DNA of 64,000 bases from Streptococcus pneumoniae. GTDB taxonomy: Bacteria; Bacillota; Bacilli; Lactobacillales; Streptococcaceae. Below, piece by piece: positions 37,678 through 47,737 of the stretch (the first letter of the stretch is position 1; every line of letters starts with the position of its first letter). The notes under the pieces were generated by a model. That model saw nothing but the letters and a program-made list of their open reading frames with translations, was not told the DNA's origin and made no database searches. The stretch lies in the NCBI RefSeq assembly GCF_001113365.1, contig NZ_CKYA01000002.1:111311-175310 (forward strand), in the 5' to 3' direction. Position numbers and translations under genes: made by a program.

Positions 37678-37960
37678 TGCTATTGAGAGTAATTGGAAGG
37701 ATGTCCGATCTGAACTTTTTACCAAGGAGGAAATCCTTGAAAGTGATATGCGAGTGGCTATCATGAGTGAGTTGATAGAAGCTAGACACGAGCAAGGTAT
37801 CAGTCAGAAAAAGCTAGAAGAACTTAGTGGAGTAAGCCAGCCTGTCATAGCTAGAATGGAAACAGGAAAGACTAGTCCTCAGTTGGATACAGTATTGAAA
37901 GTTTTAGCCAGTTTAGGAAAGACACTAGCAGTCGTCCCCCTCGAACAGAGAAAGAGTTGA
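37667..37960 (+). CDS. higA: HigA-type antitoxin (orphan), HTH XRE family
   Basis: The product has 97 aa. The N-terminal extension is typical of this antitoxin family (SNWKDVRSELFTKEEILESD). The XRE helix-turn-helix (SQKKLEELSGVSQPVIARME) at about 47-66 is followed by SPQLDTVLKVLASLGKTL. It should bind its own promoter and, formerly, a HigB-type toxin. The toxin upstream is reduced to a scrap next to an IS30 remnant, so this is a solitary antitoxin. I prefer ATG 37667 to the GTG at 37664. Confidence 0.82.
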   Translation: MENSAIESNWKDVRSELFTKEEILESDMRVAIMSELIEARHEQGISQKKLEELSGVSQPVIARMETGKTSPQLDTVLKVLASLGKTLAVVPLEQRKS

Positions 37961-38181
37961 TAGGAAGAAGTTGGAAAACTTTAACAAATTTAACAGTTAT
38001 AGTGCCTCAAGTGTATAATATAGAAAAATTAACCTATAGTCTTTTCTAATAACAAGTCATAGTCACTTATAAGAATTACTAATAACGCGTTTGAGCATTC
38101 TAACAAAAATACAGCTAAAAACAAGCTACACAAAGGATTTGAGGCATTTGTTTCAAGTCTTTTTCTTTTGTTTAAAACAGA

Positions 38182-38202
38182 GATATAGTTTCAAACTATA
38201 TC
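38182..38202. promoter_or_regulatory. MET-box upstream of metE
   Basis: A 21-bp perfect palindrome (GATATAGTTTCAAACTATATC) contains the streptococcal MET-box TATAGTTTSAAACTATA, the operator of the LysR-type methionine regulator MtaR/MetR. A partial second site (AGATAGTTTCAAC) lies at 38249-38261, close to the start of metE. It should tie metE-metF to methionine need. The remaining 37961-38181 shows no gene. Confidence 0.88.
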
Positions 38203-38282
38203 AAAGCCTAATTTTTTACAATTATACAGATGATTTCTTTTCTGTTAAGATAGTTTCAACAACAAATTTTGGAGGACACATC

Positions 38283-40532
38283 ATGTCAACTACAATCATC
38301 GGTTTCCCTCGTTTGGGCGAATTCCGCGAATTAAAATTTACAACTGAAAAATACTTTAGAAAAGAAATCTCAGAAGAAGAACTCTTGGCAGCAGCAAAAG
38401 ATTTGCGTGCTAAACACTGGAACATTGTCAAAGAAAAAGGCATCACTGAAATTCCATCAAATGACTTTTCTCACTATGACAACTTCCTAGATGCAGCTTT
38501 CCTTTTCAACGTGGTACCTGCTTCAGTTCAAAACTTGGACTTGTCTGACCTTGAGCGCTACTTCGCTTTGGGTCGTGGTTACCAAGGAGAAAAAGGGGAC
38601 GTTCGCGCCCTTCCAATGAAGAAATGGTTCAACACCAACTACCATTACATCGTTCCTAAATTTGAAAAAGACACTCAAGTAAAATTGGCAGGTCACAAGA
38701 TTTTCGATGAATTCCAAGAAGCAAAAGAACTTGGATTGAACACTCGTCCTGTCCTTGTAGGTCCATTCACTTTCCTTCAATTGTCAGACTTTGAAGAAGG
38801 TGTGAAAGCAGAAGATTTCGTAGACAGTCTAGTGGCTGCTTACCAAGAAGTTTTTGCTAAATTGGCTGAACTTGGTGCGACTCGTATCCAATTGGATGAA
38901 GCTGCTCTTGTAAAAGATTTGACAGCTGAAGAAAAAGCTCTCTTCTTGAACCTCTACAACAAACTCTTGGCTGACAAAAAAGGTCTTGAAGTCTTGCTTC
39001 AAACTTACTTCGGAGATGTTCGTGACGTTTACGCTGACCTTGTGAACTTGCCAGTAGATGCTATCGGTCTTGATTTCGTTGAAGGTAAGAAAACTCTTGA
39101 ATTGGTTAAAGGTGGTTTCCCAGCTGATAAGACTCTTTATGCAGGTATTGTCAATGGTAAAAACATCTGGCGTAACAACTACGAAAAGAGCTTGTCTGTT
39201 CTTGAGCAAATTCCAGCTGAAAACATTGTCTTGACAAGCTCATGCTCACTTCTTCATGTGCCATTTACAACAGCTAATGAAGAATTTGAACCAGCAATCT
39301 TGAACCACTTTGCCTTTGCAGTTGAAAAATTGGATGAGATTCGTGATTTGGATGCTATCCGCAATGGTCAAGGTGAAGAAGCACTTGCAGCTAACAAAGA
39401 ACTCTTTGCGACTGAGCGTGTGGGTGAAAATGCTGAACTTCGTGCGCGTATCGCTGGCTTGTCAGACGCAGACTACACTCGTTTGCCAGCCTTTGCAGAA
39501 CGTGAAGCTATTCAAGAAGAAGCTTTCAAACTTCCAGCTCTTCCAACAACAACTATCGGTTCATTCCCTCAAACTAAAGAAGTTCGTGCGAAGCGTTTGG
39601 CTTACCGTAAAAGTGAATTGTCTCAAGAAGAGTACGACGCTTTCCTTGCTGAAACGATCGATGAATGGATCAAATGGCAAGAAGATATCGACTTTGATGT
39701 CCTTGTTCACGGTGAATTTGAGCGTAACGACATGGTTGAGTACTTCGGTCAAAACTTGTCAGGTTACCTCTTCTCTAAAAATGGTTGGGTACAGTCATAC
39801 GGTATGCGTGGGGTGAAACCACCAATCATTTGGGGTGATGTTACTCGTCTTAACCCTATCACTGTTAAATGGTCTAGCTATGCACAAAGCCGTACAAACA
39901 AACCTGTTAAAGGTATGTTGACTGGACCCGTTACCATCCTCAACTGGTCATTCCCACGTGAAGACATCTCTATCAAGGATTCTACTCTTCAAATCGCTCT
40001 TGCTATCAAGGATGAAGTGCTTGACCTTGAAGCTGCTGGTGTGAAAATCATCCAAATCGATGAGGCTGCTCTTCGTGAAAAATTACCACTCCGTCGTAGC
40101 GACTGGTATGAAGACTACCTTGACTGGGCAATTCCTGCCTTCCGCTTGGTACACTCAACAGTAGCGCCAGATACTCAAATCCACACTCACATGTGTTACT
40201 CAGAATTTACAGATATCATCCCAGCTATCGACAACATGGATGCAGATGTTATTTCCTTTGAAGCTAGCCGTTCAAACCTTGAAATCTTGGACGAACTCAA
40301 AGCGAAAAACTTCCAAACAGAAGTAGGACCTGGGGTTTACGATATCCACTCACCTCGTGTGCCAAATGAAGGCGAAATCGACCACACAATCGAAGCTATC
40401 CTTGCTAAAGTGCCAAGCAAGAAAGTTTGGATCAACCCTGACTGTGGTTTGAAAACACGTGGTATTCCAGAAACAAAAGAAAGCTTGATCCGCCTTGTTG
40501 AAGCAGCTAAAGCTGCGCGTGAGAAATTGTAA
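38283..40532 (+). CDS. metE: Cobalamin-independent methionine synthase
   Basis: This 749-aa enzyme transfers a methyl group from 5-methyltetrahydrofolate-triglutamate to homocysteine. It consists of two related barrels, with [17 protein letters not shown] at the N-terminus and [20 protein letters not shown] at the start of the second half. The zinc site uses His and Cys in HTHMCYSEF and Cys in [11 protein letters not shown] start it at ATG 38283 after GGAGGAC; the open frame continues upstream through the leader but has no other ribosome site. It is followed 63 bases later by metF. Confidence 0.97.
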   Translation: MSTTIIGFPRLGEFRELKFTTEKYFRKEISEEELLAAAKDLRAKHWNIVKEKGITEIPSNDFSHYDNFLDAAFLFNVVPASVQNLDLSDLERYFALGRGYQGEKGDVRALPMKKWFNTNYHYIVPKFEKDTQVKLAGHKIFDEFQEAKELGLNTRPVLVGPFTFLQLSDFEEGVKAEDFVDSLVAAYQEVFAKLAELGATRIQLDEAALVKDLTAEEKALFLNLYNKLLADKKGLEVLLQTYFGDVRDVYADLVNLPVDAIGLDFVEGKKTLELVKGGFPADKTLYAGIVNGKNIWRNNYEKSLSVLEQIPAENIVLTSSCSLLHVPFTTANEEFEPAILNHFAFAVEKLDEIRDLDAIRNGQGEEALAANKELFATERVGENAELRARIAGLSDADYTRLPAFAEREAIQEEAFKLPALPTTTIGSFPQTKEVRAKRLAYRKSELSQEEYDAFLAETIDEWIKWQEDIDFDVLVHGEFERNDMVEYFGQNLSGYLFSKNGWVQSYGMRGVKPPIIWGDVTRLNPITVKWSSYAQSRTNKPVKGMLTGPVTILNWSFPREDISIKDSTLQIALAIKDEVLDLEAAGVKIIQIDEAALREKLPLRRSDWYEDYLDWAIPAFRLVHSTVAPDTQIHTHMCYSEFTDIIPAIDNMDADVISFEASRSNLEILDELKAKNFQTEVGPGVYDIHSPRVPNEGEIDHTIEAILAKVPSKKVWINPDCGLKTRGIPETKESLIRLVEAAKAAREKL

Positions 40533-40595
40533 GATTAGATTTCTCTCCATACAATGGTTGTTCAAAAAGAAATCAACTAGAAAAGGTTATTACAT

Positions 40596-41462
40596 ATGTC
40601 ACGCCAAACACCGTCACTCTCATTTGAAGTGTTCCCTCCCAACCCAGCCGTGGGTAATGATAACATTATTTCTGCTCTTCAAGATATGCAGGAGTTGGCC
40701 CCTCACTTTATCAGTGTAACTGCCAGCAATAATAAATTTAATATCAAGGAAACGACGGTTCGTTTGGCTGATTTTATCCAAAATGACTTGGCGATTCCGA
40801 CCATTGCCCACTTGCCAGCTATCTATTTGACTAAGGACAAGGTTGCTGAAACTATTGCAGACTTGGACAAGGTTGGGGTGCAGAAAATCTTGGCTCTTCG
40901 TGGGGATATTATTCCAGATGTGGAACCACAAAAGGATTTCCGCTACGCAACTGACTTGATCAAGTTCATCAAGGAACAAGCCCCTCACTTTGATATTGTT
41001 GGTGCTTGTTATCCAGAAGGTCATCCAGATTCACCAAATCAGATTTCAGATATTCAAAATCTTAAGAAGAAAGTAGATGCAGGTTGTTCGAGCCTCGTAA
41101 CTCAGCTTTTCTTTGACAATGAGCGCTTCTATGATTTCCAAGACAAGTGCATCTTGGCTGGGATTGATGTTCCTATTCATGCAGGGATTATGCCAATTCT
41201 GAATCGAAATCAGGCTCTCCGCCTCTTGAAGACTTGTGAGAATATCCACCTTCCACGCAAATTTAAAGCCATCTTAGACAAGTATGAGCATGACCCTGAG
41301 TCGCTCAGAGCAGCAGGACTTGCCTATGCAGTGGACCAAATCGTGGACTTGGTAACTCAGGATGTTGCAGGTGTGCATCTCTACACTATGAACAATGCTG
41401 AAACAGCAAAATACATCCACCAAGCAACCCATGCCTTGTTTAATCATCAGTCTCTCGGATAA
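40596..41462 (+). CDS. metF: Methylenetetrahydrofolate reductase
   Basis: This 288-aa FAD-dependent barrel enzyme makes 5-methyltetrahydrofolate, the methyl donor for MetE. Family features are PSLSFEVFPPNP at the N-terminus, ITASNN-like FISVTASNNKFNIKETT, LALRGDIIPD, VGACYPEGHPDS and VTQLFFDNERFYDF. It is cotranscribed with metE under the MET-box and followed by a terminator. Confidence 0.95.
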   Translation: MSRQTPSLSFEVFPPNPAVGNDNIISALQDMQELAPHFISVTASNNKFNIKETTVRLADFIQNDLAIPTIAHLPAIYLTKDKVAETIADLDKVGVQKILALRGDIIPDVEPQKDFRYATDLIKFIKEQAPHFDIVGACYPEGHPDSPNQISDIQNLKKKVDAGCSSLVTQLFFDNERFYDFQDKCILAGIDVPIHAGIMPILNRNQALRLLKTCENIHLPRKFKAILDKYEHDPESLRAAGLAYAVDQIVDLVTQDVAGVHLYTMNNAETAKYIHQATHALFNHQSLG

Positions 41463-41470
41463 TAAAAAGC

Positions 41471-41508
41471 AAACCATTCTTCTCAGGTGAGGGGAATGGT
41501 TCCTTTTT
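41471..41508 (+). terminator. Terminator after metF
   Basis: Stem AAACCATTC (41471-41479) with GAATGGTT (41494-41501), followed by CCTTTTT. Confidence 0.85.
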
Positions 41509-41645
41509 AATGGTAAAGACCGCACTTTTTAAGAAAAATATGATAAAATAGACTCTGTACGTACTTGATACAAAGATGAGGGTATTTAGGTTGTAGAAGT
41601 TTGTTTAAAGTTGATTATTTTTTAAGCAAAATCTGATAATGTGTG

Positions 41646-41771
41646 TCTCAAAAAACACGAACAGAGTGAGTATTTAAAAGATATTTCACGCTATCGTGTT
41701 ATCTTAGATGACAACAATATTATTATCTAAGACGGGATTTTTGAGAGTAAAATAGTTCGGGAAACTATTTT
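41646..41771 (+). ncRNA. Candidate structured RNA (three-way junction plus terminator-like hairpin)
   Basis: A closing helix TCTCAAAA/TTTTGAGA (41646-41653 with 41739-41746) encloses two hairpins with almost no unpaired bases between them. These are AACACGA/TCGTGTT (41654-41660 with 41694-41700, with an inner GTGA/TCAC stem) and TCTTAGAT/ATCTAAGA (41702-41709 with 41725-41732). A 9-bp hairpin AAAATAGTT/AACTATTTT (41749-41771) follows at once. I found no convincing protein here, although a 35-codon open stretch (41626-41730) exists. I did not recognise a known RNA family. Confidence 0.45.
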
Positions 41772-41781
41772 AGCCTGAGCA

Positions 41782-42187
41782 TAGAAATGAAAAGGCGAAG
41801 TAATTAAAAATTACCATTGAAATGCCATTGGATTTCTAAAATCATCCACTGGATAATTTTACCTCCCGTCCGCACTATTTCAGGGAAATATCAAAAAGAT
41901 ACTTAATTGAATTTTGGTATCATTTCTTAGGAAAAAAGATAAGCTTCCTAGCACTCGTCGAGTGCGGCGTCACTTTCCTATTTTTCTACAGAAATATTCG
42001 GCAAGCCGAACCGTCCAAAATATCTTGTGTAATTGAACCCAGCCGAAAAGCTGTGTAAAAAAGATAAACTGTTTTGTCTTCATCGAAGACTTCGTCAGTT
42101 TCCTATTTTTACTTTGCTTTTGACGTCCTTGGTATCTTGATCTTTGTAGGCAAGGCGTATAATTTTATCAATCCAAAGGGGATTAAA
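41782..42187 (+). promoter_or_regulatory. Structured leader/promoter region of pnp
   Basis: There is no gene here. It contains further inverted repeats: TAGAAAT/ATTTCTA (41782-41838) around GTAATT/AATTAC; GCACTCG/CGAGTGC (41951-41965); TTCGGC/GCCGAA (41998-42011); and AAACTG...CAGTTT (42066-42100) around GTCTTC/GAAGAC. Two stretches (from about 41937 and 42062) share GATAA...CGTCA..TTTCCTATTTTT, about 125 bp apart. A TATAAT near 42158-42163 with TTGATC upstream may be the pnp promoter. PNPase leaders are often self-regulated through structure. Confidence 0.5.
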
Positions 42188-44401
42188 ATGACAAAACAAG
42201 TGTTTCAAACGACTTTTGCGGGTCGTGAGTTAATTGTAGAGACTGGTCAGGTTGCTAAGCAAGCAAATGGCTCTGTTGTCGTGCGTTACGGTGAGTCAAC
42301 TGTCTTGACTGCGGCCGTGATGTCTAAGAAAATGGCAACTGGGGATTTCTTCCCTCTTCAAGTCAACTACGAAGAAAAAATGTATGCAGCTGGGAAGTTT
42401 CCGGGTGGCTTTATGAAACGTGAAGGACGTCCTTCAACGGATGCGACTTTGACAGCACGTTTGATTGACCGTCCAATCCGTCCTATGTTTGCGGAAGGTT
42501 TCCGTAATGAAGTACAGGTGATTAACACCGTGCTTTCTTATGATGAAAATGCTTCTGCACCAATGGCAGCTATGTTTGGTTCATCCTTGGCACTTTCTAT
42601 CTCGGATATTCCATTTGATGGATCAATCGCTGGGGTACAGGTGGGCTATGTAGATGGTCAAATCATCATCAACCCAAGCCAAGAACAAGCAGAGCAATCT
42701 CTCCTTGAATTGACAGTTGCTGGTACCAAGCACGCCATCAACATGGTAGAGTCTGGTGCTAAAGAATTGTCAGAAGAAATCATGCTGGAAGCACTCCTTA
42801 AAGGGCACGAAGCGGTCAAAGAATTGATTGCTTTCCAAGAAGAAATCGTTGCTGCTGTCGGTAAGGAAAAAGCAGAAGTAGAATTGCTTCATGTGGACGC
42901 TGAATTACAGACTGAAATTATCGCAGCCTACAACAGCGACCTCCAAAAAGCGGTTCAAGTAGAAGAAAAATTGGCTCGTGAAGCTGCAACTCAAGCAGTC
43001 AAAGACCAAGTAATTGCTGTTTACGAAGAAAAATATGCAGACCACGAAGAATTTGACCGCATTATGCGTGATGTGGCTGAAATCTTGGAACAAATGGAAC
43101 ACGCTGAAGTGCGCCGTTTGATCACAGAAGACAAGGTACGTCCTGACGGTCGTAAGGTTGATGAAATCCGTCCTTTGGATGCGGTTGTTGACTTCCTTCC
43201 TCGTGTACATGGTTCAGGTCTCTTTACTCGTGGGCAAACTCAGGCTCTTTCTATCTTGACCTTGGCTCCGATGGGAGAAACTCAAATCATTGATGGTTTG
43301 GATCCAGAGTACAAGAAACGCTTTATGCACCACTATAACTTCCCTCAATACTCTGTAGGGGAAACTGGACGCTACGGTGCGCCAGGTCGTCGTGAAATTG
43401 GTCACGGTGCTCTCGGTGAGCGTGCCCTTGCTCAAGTTTTGCCAAGCTTGGAGGAATTCCCATACGCTATCCGTCTGGTAGCAGAAGTCTTGGAATCAAA
43501 TGGTTCTTCATCTCAAGCTTCTATCTGTGCAGGAACGCTTGCCCTTATGGCTGGTGGTGTGCCAATCAAGGCGCCAGTAGCTGGTATTGCTATGGGACTT
43601 ATCTCAGATGGAAACAACTACACAGTCTTGACAGATATCCAAGGTTTGGAAGACCACTTTGGAGACATGGACTTCAAGGTTGCAGGTACTCGTGATGGGA
43701 TTACAGCCCTTCAAATGGATATCAAAATTCAAGGGATTACTGCAGAAATCCTGACTGAGGCTCTTGCCCAAGCCAAGAAAGCCCGTTTTGAAATTCTTGA
43801 TGTGATTGAAGCAACCATTCCAGAAGTTCGTCCAGAATTGGCTCCAACTGCTCCGAAAATTGATACCATCAAGATTGATGTGGACAAGATTAAGATTGTC
43901 ATTGGTAAGGGTGGAGAAACCATCGACAAGATTATCGCTGAAACAGGCGTTAAGATTGATATCGACGAAGAAGGAAATGTATCTATCTACTCTAGCGACC
44001 AAGATGCCATCAATCGTGCTAAAGAAATTATTGCTGGTTTGGTTCGTGAAGCCAAAGTGGATGAAGTTTACCGTGCTAAAGTCGTTCGTATCGAGAAATT
44101 TGGTGCTTTTGTTAACCTCTTTGACAAGACAGATGCCCTTGTTCATATCTCTGAGATGGCTTGGACGCGTACCAATAATGTCGAAGACTTGGTAGCAATC
44201 GGGGATGAAGTTGATGTTAAGGTTATCAAGATTGATGAAAAAGGACGTGTGGATGCTTCTATGAAAGCTCTTCTACCTCGTCCTCCAAAACCTGAACGTG
44301 ATGAAAAAGGTGAAAAGTCTGAGAGACCTCACCGCCCACGTCATCACAAGGACCACAAACCTAAGAAAGAATTTACAGAAACACCAAAAGATTCAGAATA
44401 A
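42188..44401 (+). CDS. pnp: Polyribonucleotide nucleotidyltransferase (PNPase)
   Basis: This 737-aa phosphorolytic 3'-5' exoribonuclease works in mRNA decay. It has two RNase PH-like halves (about 5-230 and 310-545), KH (about 555-615, with GXXG in IGKGGETI) and S1 (about 622-692, [15 protein letters not shown]). The C-terminus is a charged His/Lys/Pro-rich tail ([15 protein letters not shown]). I start it at ATG 42188 after AAAGGGG; the open frame extends 38 codons upstream into the leader without a ribosome site. It is followed by cysE after 15 bases. Confidence 0.97.
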   Translation: MTKQVFQTTFAGRELIVETGQVAKQANGSVVVRYGESTVLTAAVMSKKMATGDFFPLQVNYEEKMYAAGKFPGGFMKREGRPSTDATLTARLIDRPIRPMFAEGFRNEVQVINTVLSYDENASAPMAAMFGSSLALSISDIPFDGSIAGVQVGYVDGQIIINPSQEQAEQSLLELTVAGTKHAINMVESGAKELSEEIMLEALLKGHEAVKELIAFQEEIVAAVGKEKAEVELLHVDAELQTEIIAAYNSDLQKAVQVEEKLAREAATQAVKDQVIAVYEEKYADHEEFDRIMRDVAEILEQMEHAEVRRLITEDKVRPDGRKVDEIRPLDAVVDFLPRVHGSGLFTRGQTQALSILTLAPMGETQIIDGLDPEYKKRFMHHYNFPQYSVGETGRYGAPGRREIGHGALGERALAQVLPSLEEFPYAIRLVAEVLESNGSSSQASICAGTLALMAGGVPIKAPVAGIAMGLISDGNNYTVLTDIQGLEDHFGDMDFKVAGTRDGITALQMDIKIQGITAEILTEALAQAKKARFEILDVIEATIPEVRPELAPTAPKIDTIKIDVDKIKIVIGKGGETIDKIIAETGVKIDIDEEGNVSIYSSDQDAINRAKEIIAGLVREAKVDEVYRAKVVRIEKFGAFVNLFDKTDALVHISEMAWTRTNNVEDLVAIGDEVDVKVIKIDEKGRVDASMKALLPRPPKPERDEKGEKSERPHRPRHHKDHKPKKEFTETPKDSE

Positions 44402-44416
44402 GAAAAGGAGAAATGT

Positions 44417-45034
44417 ATGGGATGGTGGCGCGAAACCATTGATATCGTAAAAGAAAATGATCCAGCGGCCCGCACCACTTTGGAGGTTTTGCTGACTTAT
44501 CCAGGTGTCAAGGCCTTGGCGGCCCACCGTCTCTCGCATTTTTTCTGGAAGCATGGCTTCAAACTCTTGGCTCGTATGCATAGTCAGTTTTGGCGCTTTT
44601 GGACTCAGATTGAGATTCATCCAGGTGCTCAAATCGACTCTGGAGTCTTTATCGACCACGGTTCTGGCTTGGTGATTGGGGAGACGGCTATCGTTGAGAC
44701 GGGAGTTCTCCTCTATCATGGGGTGACTCTTGGGGGAACAGGGAAAGACTGTGGCAAACGCCATCCGACTGTGCGTAAAGGAGCTCTCATATCAGCCCAT
44801 GCCCAAGTTATTGGTCCTGTAGAAATTGGTGCAAATGCCAAGGTCGGTGCTGCAGCAGTTGTCGTAGCAGATGTACCTAGTGATGTGACGGTTGTCGGTA
44901 TTCCGGCCAAGATTGTCCGTGTGCATGGTAAAAAGGATGAGCCGGTCATTCACGAAGTAGAGGAAAAACGAGAGTACTATGTCAATAAACTCGAGCAGGC
45001 TAAAGATGCCAGTCACAGATCGTCTGGTTTGTAG
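44417..45034 (+). CDS. cysE: Serine O-acetyltransferase
   Basis: This 205-aa enzyme makes O-acetylserine from serine and acetyl-CoA, the first step of cysteine synthesis. The N-terminal helices contain DPAARTTLEVLLTYPGVKAL. The left-handed beta-helix contains hexapeptide repeats (IHPGAQIDSGVFIDHGSGLV, then LYHGVTLGGTGKD), with catalytic Asp and His in the DHG segment. ATG 44417 follows AAAAGGAG. The pairing pnp-cysE-cysS is conserved in streptococci. Confidence 0.96.
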   Translation: MGWWRETIDIVKENDPAARTTLEVLLTYPGVKALAAHRLSHFFWKHGFKLLARMHSQFWRFWTQIEIHPGAQIDSGVFIDHGSGLVIGETAIVETGVLLYHGVTLGGTGKDCGKRHPTVRKGALISAHAQVIGPVEIGANAKVGAAAVVVADVPSDVTVVGIPAKIVRVHGKKDEPVIHEVEEKREYYVNKLEQAKDASHRSSGL

Positions 45035-45045
45035 AGGGTACCTAT

Positions 45046-45930
45046 ATGATTCAAGCAAGAAACAAGTTAAGCCAAGAGGAGCTATCTGAGGCGAAAAAAC
45101 TAATTAACTGTTGCCAAAACTATGACGGAACTTATCGTGATCCCTATCTTTCTAACATGCTTAATTTTGACCCAACCATGCCCGCCTTTTTCCTTTATTA
45201 TGAAAAAGGCGAACTTGTTGGTCTCTTAACTGTCTATGCAGATGACCAAGATGTGGAAGTGACGATACTGGTTCATCCAAATCATCGCCGTCAGGGAATT
45301 GCACGTGCATTGTTTACTAGTTTTGAGAAAGAAACAGCTTCTTTTCCTATTCATTCAGTCACTTTTCAGACAGAACGTATTTTTCTAGAACGTCATCCTG
45401 ATTTTGTCAGCAACTGGGGATTGGTCGAAGACGAGGATACAGAAACCTGGTTAGGTAAGGATAGAAGACCTTATCCGTTAGAAAAGCTTTCCAATCTTGA
45501 AGTTTTGTTAGCAGATAGTTCGTATCAGGCTCAAATTAGTCAATTAAAATTTCAGGCATTCTCAGAGGAACATGAATCTAGAGAAGTTGTGGATAGATAT
45601 GTTGCTGAGGCTCTGAAAGATCCAGAAAGCCGCTTGTATATTTTATTAAAAGACGGTCAGGTTATTGGGACTTGCACGGTAGATTTATCGAGCGATACGA
45701 ATTACTTCTACGGTTTAGCAATATCGGAACCTGAACGTGGGAAAGGCTATGGAAGTTACTTAGCAAAATACCTTGTCAACCAACTAATTGAGCAAAATGA
45801 TAAGGAATTTCAGATTGCAGTGGAAGATAGCAATGTAGGTGCCAAGCGCTTGTATGAAAAAATTGGCTTTGTCAAACAGACTCAGGTGGTTTATCTGAAT
45901 GAGAAAGGAGCAAGGGATTCCGAAGTGTAG
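45046..45930 (+). CDS. Two-domain GNAT acetyltransferase
   Basis: This 294-aa protein has two GNAT folds. The first has VEVTILVHPNHRRQGIARAL (about residues 66-85). The second has YGLAISEPERGKGYGSYLAK (about 225-244) and DSNVGAKRLYEKIGF. Tandem GNAT proteins often keep only one active half; both motif A segments look intact here. It lies between cysE and cysS, apparently in the same transcript; the substrate is unknown. Confidence 0.88.
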   Translation: MIQARNKLSQEELSEAKKLINCCQNYDGTYRDPYLSNMLNFDPTMPAFFLYYEKGELVGLLTVYADDQDVEVTILVHPNHRRQGIARALFTSFEKETASFPIHSVTFQTERIFLERHPDFVSNWGLVEDEDTETWLGKDRRPYPLEKLSNLEVLLADSSYQAQISQLKFQAFSEEHESREVVDRYVAEALKDPESRLYILLKDGQVIGTCTVDLSSDTNYFYGLAISEPERGKGYGSYLAKYLVNQLIEQNDKEFQIAVEDSNVGAKRLYEKIGFVKQTQVVYLNEKGARDSEV

Positions 45931-46011
45931 AGACATTCGGACTGATATTCAATTGAACTCTTAGTGATGAAACTAACAGTTCTCGGATTTCAGCTTTCCT
46001 GATTATGATTT

Positions 46012-47355
46012 ATGATTAAAATTTACGACACCATGACTCGTGATTTGCGAGAATTTGTCCCGATTGAGGACGGCAAGGTAAAGATGTATGTTTGTGGGCC
46101 AACCGTGTATAACTATATCCACGTGGGGAATGCCCGTTCAACGGTGGCTTTTGATACCATTCGTCGTTATTTCGAATACCGTGGCTACGAGGTTGCCTAT
46201 ATTTCCAATTTTACAGATGTAGATGATAAGATTATCAACCGTGCCAAGGAAGAAGGCATTACGCCTCAGGAGGTTGCGGACAAGTACATCGCTGCCTTTC
46301 GTGAGGATGTGACGGCTTTGGGTGTCAAGCCTGCGACCCGCCATCCGCGTGTGGTGGAGTTTATGGATGACATTATCCGCTTTGTGGAAGACTTGATTGA
46401 AAAAGACTTTGCCTACGAGAGTCAAGGTGATGTTTACTTCCGTGTGGAAAAATCCCACAACTATGCCAAGTTGGCCAATAAAACCTTGGAAGATTTGGAG
46501 CTAGGTGCTTCAGGTCGTACCGATGAAGAAACGGCTCGTAAGGAAAATCCTGTAGACTTTGCCCTCTGGAAAGCTGCCAAACAAGGCGAGATTTCTTGGG
46601 ACAGTCCTTGGGGACCTGGTCGTCCGGGCTGGCACATCGAGTGTTCAGTCATGTCGACAGAGATTTTGGGCGATACTATTGATATCCACGGTGGTGGAGC
46701 CGATCTCGAGTTTCCTCATCACACCAACGAAATTGCCCAGTCAGAAGCCAAAACAGGTAAGACCTTTGCCAACTACTGGATGCACAATGGCTTTGTCAAT
46801 ATCGACAATGTCAAGATGTCCAAGTCCTTGGGCAACTTTATTACAGTGCACGATGCCCTTAAAACTCTTGATGGGCAGGTGCTTCGTTTCTTCTTTTCGA
46901 CTCAACATTATCGCAAGCCTATCAACTTTACAGAAAAGGCAGTGCGTGATGCAGAGACTAATCTCAAGTATCTAAAGAACACTTACGAGCAACCATTTAC
47001 AGGAAACGTGGATACCCAAGAGTTACAAGCTTTTAAAGACAAGTTTGTAGCAGCTATGGATGAGGATTTCAACTCTGCCAACGGTATTACAGTAGTCTTT
47101 GAAATGGCCAAGTGGATTAACTCTGGCAATTATGATGCAAGTGTTAAGCAAGCTCTTGCGGATATGTTAGAAGTCTTTGGAATTGTCTTTGCTGAGGAAG
47201 TTTTGGATGCAGAGATTGAAGACTTGATCCAAAAACGCCAAGAAGCGCGTGCCAATCGTGACTTTGCTACAGCGGACCAGATCCGTGACCAATTGGCTGC
47301 TCAAGGGATTAAGCTCCTTGACACCAAAGATGGAGTGAGGTGGACACGTGATTGA
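46012..47355 (+). CDS. cysS: Cysteinyl-tRNA synthetase
   Basis: This 447-aa class I synthetase has KMYVCGPTVYNYIHVGNARS, which includes the zinc Cys and the HIGH-like HVGN. It also has GWHIECSVMS and HHTNEIAQSEA (zinc ligands), the KMSKS loop in [11 protein letters not shown] (about 265-275), and a helical anticodon-binding C-terminus. ATG 46012 has only a weak ribosome site. Its end overlaps mrnC by eight bases. Confidence 0.97.
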   Translation: MIKIYDTMTRDLREFVPIEDGKVKMYVCGPTVYNYIHVGNARSTVAFDTIRRYFEYRGYEVAYISNFTDVDDKIINRAKEEGITPQEVADKYIAAFREDVTALGVKPATRHPRVVEFMDDIIRFVEDLIEKDFAYESQGDVYFRVEKSHNYAKLANKTLEDLELGASGRTDEETARKENPVDFALWKAAKQGEISWDSPWGPGRPGWHIECSVMSTEILGDTIDIHGGGADLEFPHHTNEIAQSEAKTGKTFANYWMHNGFVNIDNVKMSKSLGNFITVHDALKTLDGQVLRFFFSTQHYRKPINFTEKAVRDAETNLKYLKNTYEQPFTGNVDTQELQAFKDKFVAAMDEDFNSANGITVVFEMAKWINSGNYDASVKQALADMLEVFGIVFAEEVLDAEIEDLIQKRQEARANRDFATADQIRDQLAAQGIKLLDTKDGVRWTRD

Positions 47356-47734
47356 TGTCAATCTCATTAACGGGATTGTGTTAGCTTTTGAGGGGGACGC
47401 AGTGTATTCCATGTATATTCGTCGTCACCTCATCCTCAAAGGTATGACCAAGCCCAATAAACTCCATCAAGAAGCGACCAAGTATGTGTCGGCCAAAGCT
47501 CAGGCCAGCCTGATTTCTCTTATGTTGGAGGAACAAGTCCTAACGGAAAAAGAAGAAGAAATCTACAAACGTGGTCGCAATACCAACAGCCACACTAAGG
47601 CTAAAAATGCTGATGTGGTGACTTACCGTATGTCCACAGGTTTTGAAGCCGTCATGGGCTATCTCCATATGACTGAAAATCTGGAACGTCTTGAGAGCTT
47701 GATTTCTTGGTGCATCCAAAAAGTGGAGGACTAG
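47348..47734 (+). CDS. mrnC: Mini-ribonuclease III
   Basis: This 128-aa RNase III catalytic domain without a dsRNA-binding domain matures 23S rRNA in Firmicutes. Signatures: VLAFEGDAVYSMYIR (catalytic Asp region), KLHQEATKYVSAKAQA, and the final TGFEAVMGYLHMTENLERL. The GTG start at 47348 lies inside the end of cysS, the usual cysS-mrnC coupling. Confidence 0.95.
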   Translation: MIDVNLINGIVLAFEGDAVYSMYIRRHLILKGMTKPNKLHQEATKYVSAKAQASLISLMLEEQVLTEKEEEIYKRGRNTNSHTKAKNADVVTYRMSTGFEAVMGYLHMTENLERLESLISWCIQKVED

Positions 47735-47737
47735 GAT

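Noticed and set aside
38091..38282. A 64-codon N-terminal extension of MetE
   Set aside because: It crosses the MET-box and promoter region; ATG 38283 has a strong GGAGGAC site and the correct family start.
41626..41730. A 35-codon open stretch (KDISRYRVILDDNNIII)
   Set aside because: It has no start or ribosome site and coincides with a well-formed nested inverted-repeat structure, which explains the sequence better; a protein origin cannot be fully excluded.
42074..42187. A 38-codon N-terminal extension of PNPase
   Set aside because: It translates a structured leader, lacks a ribosome site, and the family N-terminus begins at ATG 42188 behind AAAGGGG.
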